Assembly (NCBI RefSeq): GCF_000226095.1
Contig: NC_016475.1
Location: forward strand, 2,852,001-2,916,000
DNA length: 64,000 nucleotides
Reading direction: 5' to 3'
DNA from: Thermothelomyces thermophilus ATCC 42464
Taxonomy: Eukaryota; Ascomycota; Sordariomycetes; Sordariales; Chaetomiaceae
The notes beneath the pieces were generated by a model, which ran no database searches, was not told where the DNA came from, and saw only the letters and a program-made list of their open reading frames with translations. Position numbers and translations under genes: made by a program. Below, in pieces: positions 32,985 through 45,872 of the stretch. How positions within the stretch are numbered: position 1 is the first letter of the stretch; each line of letters starts with the position of its first letter.

Positions 32985-35900
32985 ATGACGCATCTGCTGT
33001 GGAAACATTACTGGGAAGACGATGTCGACGGATTTCGACGCCTTCTCGCTCCCGCAGTCCATGGCGCGCAGAGTGGTCCTCGAAATCAGAACCTGATTTC
33101 GGGTTCGGCGGTGAGTCCCGCCCACGGCACCTCGCCCCGCGGCCCGACCAAGTCGCGCAAGCTTCCGGGCTTTGGATCAGGTCCGGGTAGTAGCGCACGG
33201 CATGGACATGGTGTCCTCGGACGGAACGAGGTTAATAGTCGCGACCACGCCGGTCTGACCATCCTGCTGCGCGCCGCATCTTCGACCGCTGAAAGCGCAA
33301 TATCCTTCGTGGAGGCGTTGCTTGCGCACCCGGCAATCGATATATACGTTCAGGACCCCGAGAGTGGCTGGAACGCGCTCCATCGGGCGTTGTATGCGGG
33401 GAATATCTCCATTGCCCGGCTTCTGCTGGAGAAGGAACGCAGTGACCTGACGGGCCACACTGCTTCACTCCACCGAGTAGGACAGCTGATCAAGACGAAA
33501 GACCACGAAGGCTTCAGCCCGTTCGACCTGTATCACTCGACCATCGGCGAGCGTAGTTTGAAGGACCTGGTTGACCTGGCGAAGCCCGAGAACGAATCCG
33601 ATAGTGATGAGGCCGAGGTCTTTCTGGATAAGAACCGGTAAGTTGGCTCGGTCCTCGTTCATGCTCGTCGCCGTCCTTCTGCGGTCCCCAATTTGACACA
33701 CAAACAGGGGTGCCAAATGTGCCAACAACGCAGCCGGCGAAGATCTCTATGCTTTCGGCAGCAACAGAAACCTCTCCCTGGGTTTCGGCGACGAGGATGA
33801 CCGTCAATTCCCGGAGCGCGTGTCCCTCAAGCGTCCCGACCACCTTTTGCGCAGGTTTCACAGAGAGTTCCTGCAAGCAATTGGCGAAGAGGGAACTGCG
33901 TCACAGGACCTGACCAAGATTCCAACTCTGGTCCTGAATCGGCCGCTGCTGATTCAAGATGTGGTCCTCTCAAAGCTGCATAGCGCCGTGCTAACGGCGG
34001 ACCCCGTATCCAACCTCTATGTTTGCGGCATTGGCCGTGGAGGAAGACTCGGCCTGGGGGATGAGAACACGCGGTTTACGTTTACCCCCGTGCAGGGGCC
34101 GCTTGCCGACAGGAAGGTTGTCCAGGTCGCGCTAGGCCAGAATCATTCCATGGCCATCGACGACACTGGTGCACTGTGGACCTGGGGTAACAATGCCCAC
34201 TATCAGCTGGGATATGCGCTTCCCGAGCCGGCAAAAAAGGATGAGGATCCCATCAGCACCGTGCCGCGCCAAGTGTTCGGTCCGCTAAAGAAGGAGGTTA
34301 TTGTGGGAATTGCTGCCTCTTCGATACACTCGGTTGCCCACACCGGCACATCGCTCTACTGCTGGGGCAAGAACATCGGTCAGCTGGCGTTGATGGACGC
34401 TGATTCCCGGTCGCTCGAGTATCAGCAAACGCCCAGGAAAGTCGCGGCATCTCTGTTCTCGTCCCCGATCGTTATGGTAACCGCAGTCGACAAGGCCACA
34501 ACGGTCCTGTTGCAGAACCACACAGTCTGCGTGTTTACCGCATATGGCTATCACATCGTCAAGTTCCCCTTTGCGACTCTCGATTTGGTGGGCAACATCA
34601 AGCTGGCAAATCGCCAAGATCCCGCCTGGAACCAGATCAATTACATCACGTCTGGCGGAGAGACGATCGCTGCGGTTACGAGGCGCGGCGACTTGTTCAC
34701 AATGCATCTCGATCATAAGGTCGAAACAAACCCTTCTACCGCATCGACCACGAACCCTTCCAAGATCAAGGGAGCAGTTACGCAGGCGCAGTGCATCTGG
34801 TCAGCCAGGCGAGACGGTGTTCGCTCCGTCGGGGTTGGTGAACATGGCTCCGTCATCATCAGTACCCAATCCGGGGCCGTCTGGCGGAGAATCAAACGAG
34901 CCAAAGCCAAGGACACGTCGTCTTGGACGTCGGAATCCAAGCGGAACGACTACAAGTTCCAGCGAGTGCCCTACATCACCAAGGTTGCTGCTGTCCGGGC
35001 ATCCGCGTTTGGGGCCTTTGCCGCTATCCGAAAGGACTCGGATGTGATGAGGGAGCAGCTGTCAATCGGCCGCCAGTCGCTCTGGGAAGACGTGGCGCCA
35101 CTGAACTGTCTTGCCGCTTTCAAGGCGTCCGAACCTAAGGATAAGAATGCCGAGGTCTGGAAGTTCTGGGGAAAGGACGACATCGGAGAGCGTATCGGCC
35201 CCGTCGCCTACGAAGTGCTCAAATCGGCCGACATTGAAAGTGACCTGGCACAGCACGTCACGTCGTGGTCGTACAAGAACGACCCGTTGGACGCAGCCGT
35301 CTGCACGTCCTCCTCGCCTGATATCCAGATACCTATACACGGTTGGCTGCTTTCCGCCCGCAGCCCCGTTCTCCGAAGTGCACTTGCACAGTTCCGAAAG
35401 GCGGGGTCATATGCTCACGAATTCTTCAACATCAGCGATGCAGACGGCAAGGCGCTGGTGTCGTTCCAAGGTCTAGACCTGGTGTCGGTTTTAAACCTCG
35501 TCCTCTTTGCATACGAAGATAAGGTCATCCCTGTATGGAATTTTACTGGACATGTTAGACCGCTGGCGTATCGGTATCGCCAGATCCGCCAAGAGGTCAT
35601 GAAGCTTGCCAGCCGCTTAGGAATGAATGCTCTGGAAGCGGCAGCGAGGCTGCAGGTGGACCCCAAGAAGTCCATGGATCAGGATTTCCAGCTCGCCATC
35701 AAGGACCCTCGCTTCTTTGATGACGGTGACGCCTTGCTTCAACTCGAGGGAGCCGAGGTACCCGTCCACAGCACCTTTGTTTGCCAGAGATGCCCTTTCT
35801 TCCAGGGCCTCTTCTATGGGCGCTCTCAGGGGTTGTGGCTGGAGGGCCGTCGGGCAGCCTCCGCTGACCGGATCAAGATCGAGCTGGATCATGCGGATCC

Positions 35901-37535
35901 CAAAGCGTTCAAGTACGCGCTGCAGTTTATCTATGGGGACTCCGGTGCCGAGCTATTCGATCACGCTGTCTGCGACTCCCTGGATGATTTCCTGGACCTG
36001 GTCATGGAAGTCATGTCGATAGCCAACTACTTGATGCTGGACAGACTTTCGCAGATCTGCCAGCATGTCATGGGGAAGTTCGCAAATGCTCGTAATATCG
36101 CTCACCTTTTGAACGCCATCAGTCCCTGTTCTGTCACGGAGTTCAAGGACGTGGGACTCGAGTACATTTGCCTGCAGCTGGAGACAATGCTCGAAAACCA
36201 CCTTCTCGACGAGTTGGATGCGGATCTGCTTCTCGAGTTAGACGAGGTGGTCAGAGACAACCAGGCCGCTCAGTCACCGTTCGTGAGGAGCGGCCGCGCC
36301 GAGATGCTGCTTCACGAGAACAACCCCTCGTTGGCCGAGGAGATTGACGAGGAACGCCAGCGCCGGATCAGAGAAATGGCATTCAAGGCGCAGAGGGAGG
36401 AGGAGAAGAAACTGGCATCCGCCTCCAAGACCAGATATGGGAGTCTTGACGACCCCGGCCCTTCCACACCCACCCCTGATAGAGCCAGGAAAGTGTCCAG
36501 GGCCGAGAGCAACGAGGCCCCCAGTCCAAGTCTCCGACCGAAGGCCTCGCAGGGAGACATGATTTTCGACATGGAAGATGATGAGGCCTCACTGGCTACT
36601 AGTCCATTGTCCAAGATGCGGAAGCCCGCCGAGGGGACACCCGATCTCGACCAGAACCCGTCAATGGGCAGCTCCTGGAAAGGCTCAGGCAAAAAGATAC
36701 GCCTAAACCTTGGCGAATCGCCGGCCAGCCCAGCGACATCGCTTCAGACGCCAGTCAAGGCGGCAAAAGGATCTACTACCCCTGCGACCCCCGTGCAGAA
36801 AGGGCAGCCTTGGGGGACCACGGTTGCACCGATCACGAAGCTCGACCTCCGCGACATCATCCGGTCGGAAACGGCAACCCGGTCCAGTCTCTCTGAGGGC
36901 CTAGCAGCGCAAAGGGCCAAAGAGTCGTTGCCAAAGGCACCTCCACAGAAACTATCACAAAAGGAGAAGAAGCGGCAGCAGCAGGTGGCACAGGCAGCTC
37001 AAGCTGCACTGCTGGCGGCCAAGGCAGAGCGGCCCAAGAACGTCTGGGAGCGGCCAGCCGGCGAACTCCAGGCCTCCCCATGGAAGACAGTCGGCAAGGA
37101 CAAGACGCCGTCCAAGAGTCTACTATCCCCCGACGTCACAGGGCCAATACCGATTTACCGACGCACGGCCTCCCCCGACACCCGCTTCGCAGGGCAGCGC
37201 ACGCCGAGCTCATCGATCGTCGCCGGGGCCAAATCACCACAGCCCCGCACCCCAGCAGCCAACCCTAGCCACGCCGAAAAGGCCACCTCGGCAACGTCAA
37301 GCATCATCGTCCCGCATTCCAGAGTGTACATCCCCCCGGCGCCCAAAACCGAGCAGCTCCTGGGTCTGAGCATGCAAGACATCATGGGCCAGCAGACGCG
37401 CGACAAGGAGCAGGTGAAAGAGGCGGTCGCGAAGCGCTCGCTCCAGGAGATTCAGCAAGAACAGGAGTTTCAGGAGTGGTGGGACGCGGAGAGCAAGCGG
37501 ATGCAGGAGGAGGAGAAGAGACGGGCGGCGGCGGC

Positions 37536-37573
<38 letters not shown>

Positions 37574-37887
37574 CCGAGGCGGAGGGCGGTGATGGTGGTG
37601 GTGGAGGTAGTGGTAAAAGGGCTAGGAGAGGTAAGGCGGCCGGTAGGGGGCAAAGAGGCGGGAGGGGTGGAGGTGCTGGGAGCAGGGATGACAAGGCAGG
37701 CGAGAGCCGGGGAAGGGGAGGAGGAGGAAGAAGCGGGACTGGTGCTAGTGGGGCGGGAGGTTCGAGGGGCGCTAAGGGGAAGGGGAATGGAAAGGGGAGA
37801 GGCGGCGGTGGTGGTAGTAGTAGTGGCGGTGGGAGAGGAGGGAAGGAAGAAGGCGTAATGGGTGTTGCTGCTGGTGGAGATAAGTAA
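32985..37887 (+). CDS. Ankyrin/RCC1/double-BTB protein (IBTK-like), 1,610 aa
   Basis: Two exons: 32985-33637 and 33708-37887 (4,833 nt). Domain order: two ankyrin-type repeats at about 86-190 (HAGLTILLRAASS, GWNALHRALYAGNISIARLL); RCC1 repeats at about 230-560 (EDLYAFGSNRNLSLG, SNLYVCGIGRGGRLGLGDE, GALWTWGNNAHYQLG, SLYCWGKNIGQLAL); a first BTB/POZ at about 740-870; and a second BTB at about 890-990 (VPVHSTFVCQRCPFFQGLFYG). The tail is charged and disordered, with a coiled-coil-like stretch, an Ala run (about 1488-1507) and a final Gly/Arg-rich segment with several RGG motifs. The order is that of animal IBTK and related fungal proteins. BTB proteins of this kind often serve as Cullin-3 substrate adaptors; that role, and RNA binding by the tail, are inferences. 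An ATG at 32985 opens the frame. Confidence 0.85.
37516..37572 (+). repeat. GCN/GCA repeat coding polyalanine
   Basis: A GCG/GCA run inside the BTB gene that codes about 19 Ala residues in a row, directly before the Gly/Arg-rich tail. Triplet slippage is expected to make its length vary between isolates. Confidence 0.8.
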
Positions 37888-40672
37888 TAGTCCCATCCCT
37901 TACGCTGTGCAGTAATATGGGCATACGGGTTCGAGAAGTGGTATGTATACATAGAAAGAGCCGACCGGACATGGCTGCATGGTCCCCGCTAGGGATTGGA
38001 GTTGGAGGGCCTACCTGCTTCTACTGTCTTATCAGCTTTTGTATATTCGCAGCTTCCCTTTTATTGTACATGGAGATCGAGGAGTTGCTTTCACATCATT
38101 GGCTATCTAGATCCGCGATAACTGGCAAAGCTCGAATCCGTAGACGAGCCAGCGGAGAGTATCGACAGATGCAACTAGGTCTCACATAAAGGAGATGGCA
38201 CCGGTATTGATGTGGCAGGCTCAGGGACCGCCACATGGTGGCTCGACGGGAGCACCCAGTGTCGTGCTCTGCTCGCTTGGGGTTGCTCTGGTGGTTGTTG
38301 TCCACGTGTTGCTGCGGGCATTCAACGGAGGGGCAGGAAGTGCGATGATTGAAAGTGCGTCCAAATACCCCAAACCTACCTTACAGACATTGGCCTTCGT
38401 CCGGAGCTTTGATGTATCCAATTCGTCACAAGAGGCACACCATTGCACGGCGCGGATCGGATCGGATGGGATAGCCCTGCGGATTGCCCTGTTTGTCGAC
38501 AAGCCGATTGCCGCGACCAACCACGCGCTCTCACCCCCGTGCTGTGTAATCGTTGCGTGGTGTGTAATCCGTACATACATACATACACGCATGCATACAG
38601 AACACGGGATCAAGCGAAGCGTTATCATATCAGATCCGGAGTCGTCTTGACCGACCAAGTGGATGAGTCGCTTTCCGCACTCACCTAGCTGCGACAGACA
38701 AACTGCCCCGAGTTGGAGTACTTTTTATTTTGTATGTGTGCCCCTACACATGGAGTACGGCCTTTGATGAACGCATTCGATGGCGCTATCGGCATAAACG
38801 CCGAAGATCTAAGTTGCAAGCTTTTCAAAGAGACTTGCCACTTCCCCGCTTGTGATAACTTCTACGGAGCTAGGCAGCTGTCACCCCATCATCAGCCTGT
38901 GCTGCCTAGGGCTGCCTCGGCGATTGATCTTGATGCTGAAAGCGAGGAAGGAACTAAGCGACGTGACTTGGTAGCTGCCTTGCCCCAACCATCCCATAGT
39001 TACATGTATTGCACATACATATGTATGTACATTCTACGGATTACATACACACAAATGCCAGGCTGCGTCGTGCTTCATTGGCGCATTGTTTGTTTGCTGA
39101 ATGCATGTCCTGCATTCCAGGCTCCCCGAGCACCCTCTGGCTGCCTGCCCGCTTCAGCCACTGGGGTGACACTGCGAACCTCGAGCTCGAGTGCGGAATG
39201 TGACCAGCTTTTCTCAGAGCACTTCCAGGTTCTCCATCGGTCGCCTGAGCTTCCCACCTCAATTGCAGGTGGGATCTGCACTGCACCTTGGGTCTTGTTC
39301 TTCAGATTACGGATGAACACTTCGGTGCCTTGTTGACCATGCCAATTGTGCCGATCGTGACGTTCTTCTTTTTCTTCTTTTTCTTTTTCTTTTTCTTTTT
39401 TCCCTTTGTTTTCCCGATCTACTATGGCCTAAAACCAGTGCATCTTGCGTTGCCGTGGCTACGCATTGCACCATACAGGTGAAGCGACTGGTGTTGAGCC
39501 GATGACGGAAGATTGGCCAGCGAGCACGAGTCAGTACTGAGTCGCCGAGTCGGACATGCACAAGAACAGAGTTGACGAACTAAAAACGGTGATAGTGAAC
39601 ACAAGGCAAGGGGCAGCAGACCTCGGCCGCTCAGGCAGTTGTCCCTTGTCCGGTTCACGGGGATCGCTTACGTACAGCGGAGCGTTCCTGAGCGTGACTC
39701 TTGAAGTCCCGCTCTTGGCCTCTTATCTTCGCATCCGTCATTCCGCCAAGCATTTCTTACAAGCATCAGTATCAATCCTCAGGCCTACCCTTCCGACGTC
39801 GCTGGTGCGGAGCTAGAGCATCACTGGTTGCGCATTGTGTGGCCGCGCAGCTTTTGCATCACGCCCCGTTGCTGCATGTCTGTGAATAGTGCAGTACATA
39901 CGTAAATACTTACATACAGTGCATGCCGACTACGTTGCGCAGCACGTAGTGTATGTATGTATGTAAATATCGAGAATATGGAATTCAAGGCGTCGGCCTA
40001 GTAGAACTCGAGGTCCAACGCATCACTTTCATCCATCCGACCGACCATTCACAGGCCAAAAAGCCCTCGCACAGAGCTTGGACACAAAGCGCATCGAACC
40101 CCCCCCCCCCCTGCACCGACTGGAGCCCCCTGAGCCGCTCGTCACCCCGGCTCTCCGGCAGCGCGCTGGGATCCCCGGTAGCCGCTGCATGCTTCCAGGT
40201 TGCCATCGGCTTGTCTGCCTTCCCGGCGAGCGTCACCGCCAACCAGCTGCGGAATCATCCCAACTACCACTTCATTCGGTCCTTAATTGTCGAACTTAGG
40301 GGTCCGCAGAGAAAGTCTGCCTTGAACAACGTCAACGATCCCCTCCCTAAGGTTCCCCTCATTCAGTTCTTTTTTGGTTATCCAGAAGGCTGCCGCCCGA
40401 ACGATGGATGCGCAGGTTCGCTTGCCTCGACCACACCCTCCCGCCTAGTGACGCATTTCGACATCCTTTGTCGCCGCCGCATCCTGGACCGCCTGTCGTT
40501 CCTCGGCCTCGGCCTCGGCGAACCGTCGACCTCTTGGACCTACGGATCCGACACGTCAGAACCTCGAAAAGGCCGCTGGTGACCGTTGCGCCGCCCCGGG
40601 GGACCGATGTGAATTCCTGCCGAACGCCTCCTTTCCTCCTCCTCACCTCAATCCCCCAACCTCGCCGCAGCG
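37888..40672. other. Gene-free spacer and ATG13 upstream region
   Basis: I find no supportable gene in 2.8 kb. Motifs present: TAATCCGTA at 38565-38573 running straight into an ACAT run, TACGGATTA at 39035-39043 beside ATGT repeats, ATGT repeats at about 39950-39965, and a pyrimidine hexanucleotide tract at about 39369-39410. The frames at 38713-39336 and 39953-40582 begin at non-ATG codons and lack conserved features. The CT-rich last 300 bp are probably the ATG13 leader. Confidence 0.5.
39369..39410 (+). repeat. TTTTTC hexanucleotide tract
   Basis: About seven TTTTTC/TTCTTC units. A pure pyrimidine run on one strand can adopt unusual structures, but no function is indicated. Confidence 0.7.
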
Positions 40673-43600
40673 ATGCATCAGCAGTCCCGCCACCCCCCGC
40701 GGGTCTCATCACCCGCTTCTTCCCCCCAGACAAACCCTGCGCGGACAAATAACCCGAGGGATCGCGTCCGATCTGGTTCGGCCGCCACGGGCCTCGATGG
40801 CGGCAGCAGGCCTGAGAGCACCGAGAGCCCCGGCTCCACCCCGAGCAGGGACTCGATCAAGAAACTGGACCAGATCATCTCGGTGCGCATTTAACCATAT
40901 CTCGGACGTAGGCTTGCGGGGCGATGGGCTGACTGCCGCCAGAACTTCTATGCCAAGACCGCCGTCATCATTCTCCAGTCCCGGCTCGACACGACGCCCG
41001 TTGAAGGGAAGAAGGCGGACCGCTGGGTGAGCAGATTTTCTGAGAAACGCAATCCCCTCCCTTTGGCAAACAAAAAGGTCTAACAGCGCGCTCCGCTCTA
41101 GTTCGGACTCGATACGGATGAAATCGAAGAGTTTAGAGATGAGCTCCGGTTGTATAAGCAGTCGGGGAGCTTCGAAAATCGCCCTCCGCCCATGATCATC
41201 GAGACGTATATCGACGCCTCCCGACTGACCAGCAGTCAGAGCTTGGTTGTCGTGGACGAAAACGGCAAGAGATGGGATGTGCTCGAGGCGCTGAACTCGT
41301 CAGAGTCGTCCGACGACAGCCCCAGGCGCAGCCACGCCCAGAGGCGCAACACCGAGGTGATACTCGAAAGGTGGAGGCTCGAGCTCAAGTGCCTGCCCGA
41401 CGTCCCGCGAGACGAGTTCGGCCCTGCTCTGCCCACCGTCTACAAGAGGAGCATCGTCTTCATCCGGTCGCTCTTCGTCATGACCCGCATGATGCCGTGC
41501 TGGAAGTACTCGCAACAGGCGCTGGCGAAAGGGATCCATCCGGCGCTCGAGGTCAAGTGCAGGATCCTGAGCGCCGAGACCGAGTACCTCACCTACGACC
41601 CCTTGCGGCAGCCTCTCCACGACGGGAGGGACGCCGTGACGGAGTACGTCTTTACCGACCTGGAGGTGCCCGTGGGCCGCTTCTATGCCTCCGTCACGTA
41701 CCGCAACGACTGCAACTTTCGGGTCGAGGACGCCGAATCGCTGCTCAGCTCCCGGTTCATGGGAGTGGATGAGAACTACTTCAGGCCGTCTCTGCCACCA
41801 AGGCGAGCAGAAAACGGAAGGCCGGATGCATACGCAGAACCGGGCTCTTTGCCGTCGCAACGCCAGGGCCGCGGATACCAGGAGGCGCAACAAACGTACG
41901 GCAGCTTGTCGACCTTTCACGGTCCGGGCCCTTTGGGGACGAGCCCGATCTCCGCGCTCAGGTCGGTGCGCCCCATCGGCTCCGATACCAGCTCCCCCTC
42001 GGACTCCCCGTCCGGGAGCCTTGGACCGCCCGACCCCCCGCATTCGTTGCCGATCCGCGGGGCCTCAGCTCGCCCCATGCCAAGACCCCACGACGCAGGC
42101 AGTCGGCGGCCGTCTGTGTCCTTCCAGCCGTTCAAGGCCGGCTCGCTCTCCGGGTCTCCCAGGATCGGCGACCAGGAGACGCCGTCGTCCCCGCAGTCCC
42201 TTACCCGCCCGGGCCTCGCCGGGCCGTCGCGCACGGGAAATAATCGGTCCTCACTCACTATGGGATCCGCAGCCTCGTTGCGCGGCGGACCTCCCGCGGC
42301 CCAGGACGTGCCACCTCTCTCGGCCTCGCCTCGACCCCCCAGCCGCTACAGCAGCAGCTTCACGCATCGCCGGAGTCGGCCGTCATTTGGCGGGCAGAGC
42401 AAAGCCGACGACGACCAAGCCAGCAGCGGGAAGCAGAGCCTCTCATCTTCGGCGCAGCCGGGCTCCGGTCTGCTCGCCGAGGCTGGTGCCATCGCCAGCT
42501 CGGGGTCGTTCGCCGCGGACGACGATAACATCTCGGACTTTCTCAAGGCTCTCGACAGCAAGAAGACGCTCAAGAGCTTCGAGCCAAACAAGAGGGGCGA
42601 GTCCCTGGCCTCCAAGCGCACGGCGGCCCAGCTCTCGAGGTTTCAGCAGATGCGCGAGACCAACAACGTCCTCACCGATTCCATGACCTCCTCAATTCAG
42701 CTACATCGCTCGTCGAGCTCGTCAAGCCGTCAGCTGGCAAACGTTCCGGGCATGGTCAACCCGGCATCCATGTCCGTCTCGTCATCTCCAGGAAAACCCA
42801 TGTCGCCTCACACGCCCCACACGCCGGCCATACCATCCCGGCTCAGCGAGAACTCCATCATCGATTACCAATCCGAAGACCGGCCGCGTCCGGGCCGGAA
42901 CCGCTCCGACACCACCACTCCCGGCGACCTCACCCTCGAGGAGGGGGACGACGATGGCGAGACGCCGATGGTTACCCAGCAGGACACTTCGGAGAGAACA
43001 AGACCGTCTCCGTCCTCCATTACTGACACTACCACTACCACTACCACCACTGCCGCCACCAACACCGCCACCGCCGCCGCCGCCGCTGCTGCTGCTGCCA
43101 CCAAAACCACAACCACAACCACGACATCTACAGGCACGACAGCAATTGACATACCCTTGTCCCCGCGCCTTCACCACCACAGCAATAACCACGCCATCGC
43201 CGCCATTCGCCGCCCCAGCTCCGCCGCCCACCCCCACCACCAACAACAACATCAACGCCTCCACCAACAAGGGCACCGCTCCCTCGCCGGCGAAGTCGAC
43301 GCCGCCTACCAACGCAGCGCGAGTGCCGAGGGCGTGCCGTCGGCCTCCCGCGGCAGGGAGGTGCCCAGCCTGAGCACCCTCCTCGCGTACCAGAGAGAGA
43401 TCCCGGCCATGGCGGGAGAGGTCGCATCCGGCGGAGAGCAGAGACCGGCTGCGGGAGCGGGGGCGGGCGCGGGAGCCGGCGACGGAGCGCGGCCTGCCAC
43501 GGCGGGAGGAGCGAGCGAGCGCAGGGCCCTCCTCGGTGGTGGTGGTGGTGGTGGTGATGCTGGCAGGTCGACGCCGAGGTACCGGCCTGCTTCCTCTGCC

Positions 43601-43909
43601 GCTGCCGCTGCCGCGCCGGAAGGAGGAGAAGAAGGCAGGGGTGCGCGGCCGGGGTCGTTTCCGTCTGTTGGTGGCGGCAGGTACGCGGGGAGCATAGAGG
43701 GGGCGGACGAGGAGCCGCTCTTGTTCGCCATGAGCGAGTTGGAGAGGGATTCGAGGAGGAGCCTGGACGAGACCGGGGCGCCGCAGCAGCAGGGCCAGGG
43801 CCAGCAGCAGCAGCAGCAGCAGCAGCAGGGGGCGGAAAGCGGGAGCGCGAGGACGAGTGGTCCGGCGAGGTACGAGCCGCCTAGGGGAGTCCTAAGAAAG
43901 GGCTGGTGA
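40673..43909 (+). CDS. ATG13: ATG13, autophagy initiation complex subunit, 1,033 aa
   Basis: Three exons: 40673-40882, 40943-41026 and 41102-43909 (3,102 nt). Atg13 is the regulatory partner of the Atg1 kinase and links it to Atg17. Its phosphorylation by TORC1 controls starvation autophagy. After a Ser/Pro-rich head of 70 residues the HORMA domain begins with LDQIISNFYAKTAVIILQSR, continues through FGLDTDEIEEFRDEL and ERWRLELKCLP, and ends about residue 320 with NDCNFRVEDAESLLSSRFMG. The rest is long and disordered, as in the family, with the Atg1/Atg17-binding region expected around DDDNISDFLKALDSKKTLKSF. The extreme C-terminus is unusually repetitive: Thr/Ala, His/Gln, Gly and Gln runs. 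The total length is at the upper end for fungal Atg13. The start follows a CT-rich leader and is the first ATG of the frame. Confidence 0.92.
43798..43830 (+). repeat. CAG repeat coding polyglutamine in ATG13
   Basis: A CAG run interrupted once, coding Gln close to the ATG13 C-terminus. It sits about 80 nt before the stop codon. Confidence 0.75.
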
Positions 43910-45872
43910 TTTTTTTTTTTTTTTTTGGGGGGGGGGGGCGGGTTGATTGGTTTTGTTGTCGTCTTTTCGCTGCGTTGCTGGATTGGCTGCAGTCTTAACA
44001 TACACGCCGGCTTGGCTTGCATTCATCAGATTGGGTTTCTGCGCTTGGGTTTCTTGCGCTTGGGTTGATCCGGTGACGATAAATATGCGGGCACCTGTCA
44101 ACTGGGGGAGGGTGTGTGGGGAGGGAGATGAAGAGAGTCACAGATTGACTCTGGGTTGTTTTGTTTTCTTTTCTGTTTTGGCATCGGTGAAGCGCAGATA
44201 GTATGGCGACGGACGGATCGATTTTTACGTTGGGTGTCACGACGGGCTGAGGTCACTTAAGGCTAACCTCCATTATTAGTAGAGAGACGTGAGAGGTACG
44301 GGGCGTCTGGATACCGGGGCCGGGATCGGATCGGTTGGGTCTTCTGGAGCTGGGGCCGGTTGGCTTTAATATAGTGTACATACAATACATACTACCATGA
44401 CCACCACCACCACCACCACCACCACCACCACTACTACTACTACTACGACGACGACGACGACGTACTAGGTGCATTCGGCATCATTCAAAACACAGGGATG
44501 ACTTCCCACTCTGATGACACCAGCTTGTTGATTGCCTGACGGCTGGACCACCCCCGGGTCCTTTATTTAGTCCGAACTTGTGCGGCTGGCGGCTCGGGAG
44601 TTCGGAAGCTGAAGATCTTATGCAAGTGTCTCGTCTAACCTTTCTTCTTTCCTCACTCCTCCAACGCCATCCGTGTCTTCCCCCGAGTCAGAGTTTTTGC
44701 TTGGTTGACCAGATTATTCTGCCGATTTTGTCAGTCTCCACTGGGTTAATTATCACAATTCCTCGCGGCGCGCATATACTAATAGGCTTTTTCAAGTAAT
44801 TATATTAAGACTGAACCTAAAGAGTGCATGAGGAAATGCATCTGTTTTTTCTCCAGTCCCGTTCCACCAGATGCAAACCAGTTAATTCAATCCGTTACAG
44901 GCTTCCTCTGTTAGAAAATTTACAAATTTTGCAACCGGTCAACTAACATAGCCGTTTCCCTGTTAGGAAGCAGCTCCTCAGGTTTTCAGGAATCCCTAAA
45001 GCCGCATAACCTTGTTGACATCCATCTCGGGAGTCGTCATTTGACCAGGACGTGAGGCATTCAATTCAAGATCGAGGCAGTTCTCTCCTGTTTCCGCCAC
45101 ACGAATTCATTCTTCTCAAATCACGTCTTAGCAACGAGGTTCATCTTCATCCTTTTGCCTGCGTCATTCTATAACATCACTCATTGAATCTCGAGGAGAG
45201 GGTAGCCGAGACACCCTCTTTGCTGCACCGTCGAGCGATATCTTCGTCAACAGACCAGGTCTCTCGCCCGTTTTCAGTCCTTCAAGCCAAGATTTTCTCT
45301 CTTTCTCATTTTTCTCGGCCCTGTGGTTTCTGACCACGAACGCCCACCCTCACAAGCCGCACTAATTAATTAGCTCAGGCTCGTACGGCCTGCTTCACCC
45401 TCTTCTCACTCCTTTCGAGTCGAGTTCTCTGACTCTCATTCCGAATGGCCCTCCCGTTCCCTTACATCAACACCACTTCTGAACTAGCATTGGCTTTTCC
45501 CCCCATGTCCCGTATCCCCTAATTGATCAAATCAGTTTTACCAAGACTAAATAAAACAATCACCTTGCTTCGGCTGCTTGGCATCATCTTTCTTGTTAAT
45601 ATTCCAAGGTTGCCTACATATCTTCAAGAACTCCTGGAAAGGAGCTTCAACACCCGCAGCCTTCCCCCTCAGCTCGTTAATTAATTATTTATTTTCCTCC
45701 CTCGTTCCTCTTCTCAGGTGTCTATCCTTTCATCACCACTTGCTCAGTCCGAGCGAAGCACAGCACAGCTGCTGCTCCATGAGTTTCCAACACCTTCGGG
45801 GCTTGATCTCAACGCTACTACTGTCTTCTTTCCCAAACGTCTCAAAACTATCAATACCTCCAACCAAGCACA
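43910..45872. other. Gene-free spacer, probable long 5' leader on the right
   Basis: It starts with a T run followed by a G run straight after the ATG13 stop (about 43911-43940). It contains the compound triplet repeat listed separately, then a T/C-rich, lower-GC stretch (about 44600-45870) leading to the F-box-like gene. The right half has many CTT and TTCC blocks, which suggests a long untranslated leader and promoter. No gene is supported. Confidence 0.45.
44400..44462 (+). repeat. Compound triplet microsatellite (ACC)10(ACT)5(ACG)6
   Basis: Twenty-one perfect AC-N triplets in three blocks that differ only in the third base. It is intergenic. The open frame across it on the minus strand has no other support. 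Confidence 0.9.

Noticed and set aside
38713-39336. 207-codon plus frame
   Set aside because: It begins at TTG, crosses ATGT repeats and the dispersed TACGGATTA motif, and shows no conserved segment. Treated as spacer.
39953-40582. 209-codon plus frame before ATG13
   Set aside because: It begins inside a microsatellite at a non-ATG codon, overlaps a minus frame of similar quality, and lies in the probable ATG13 leader.
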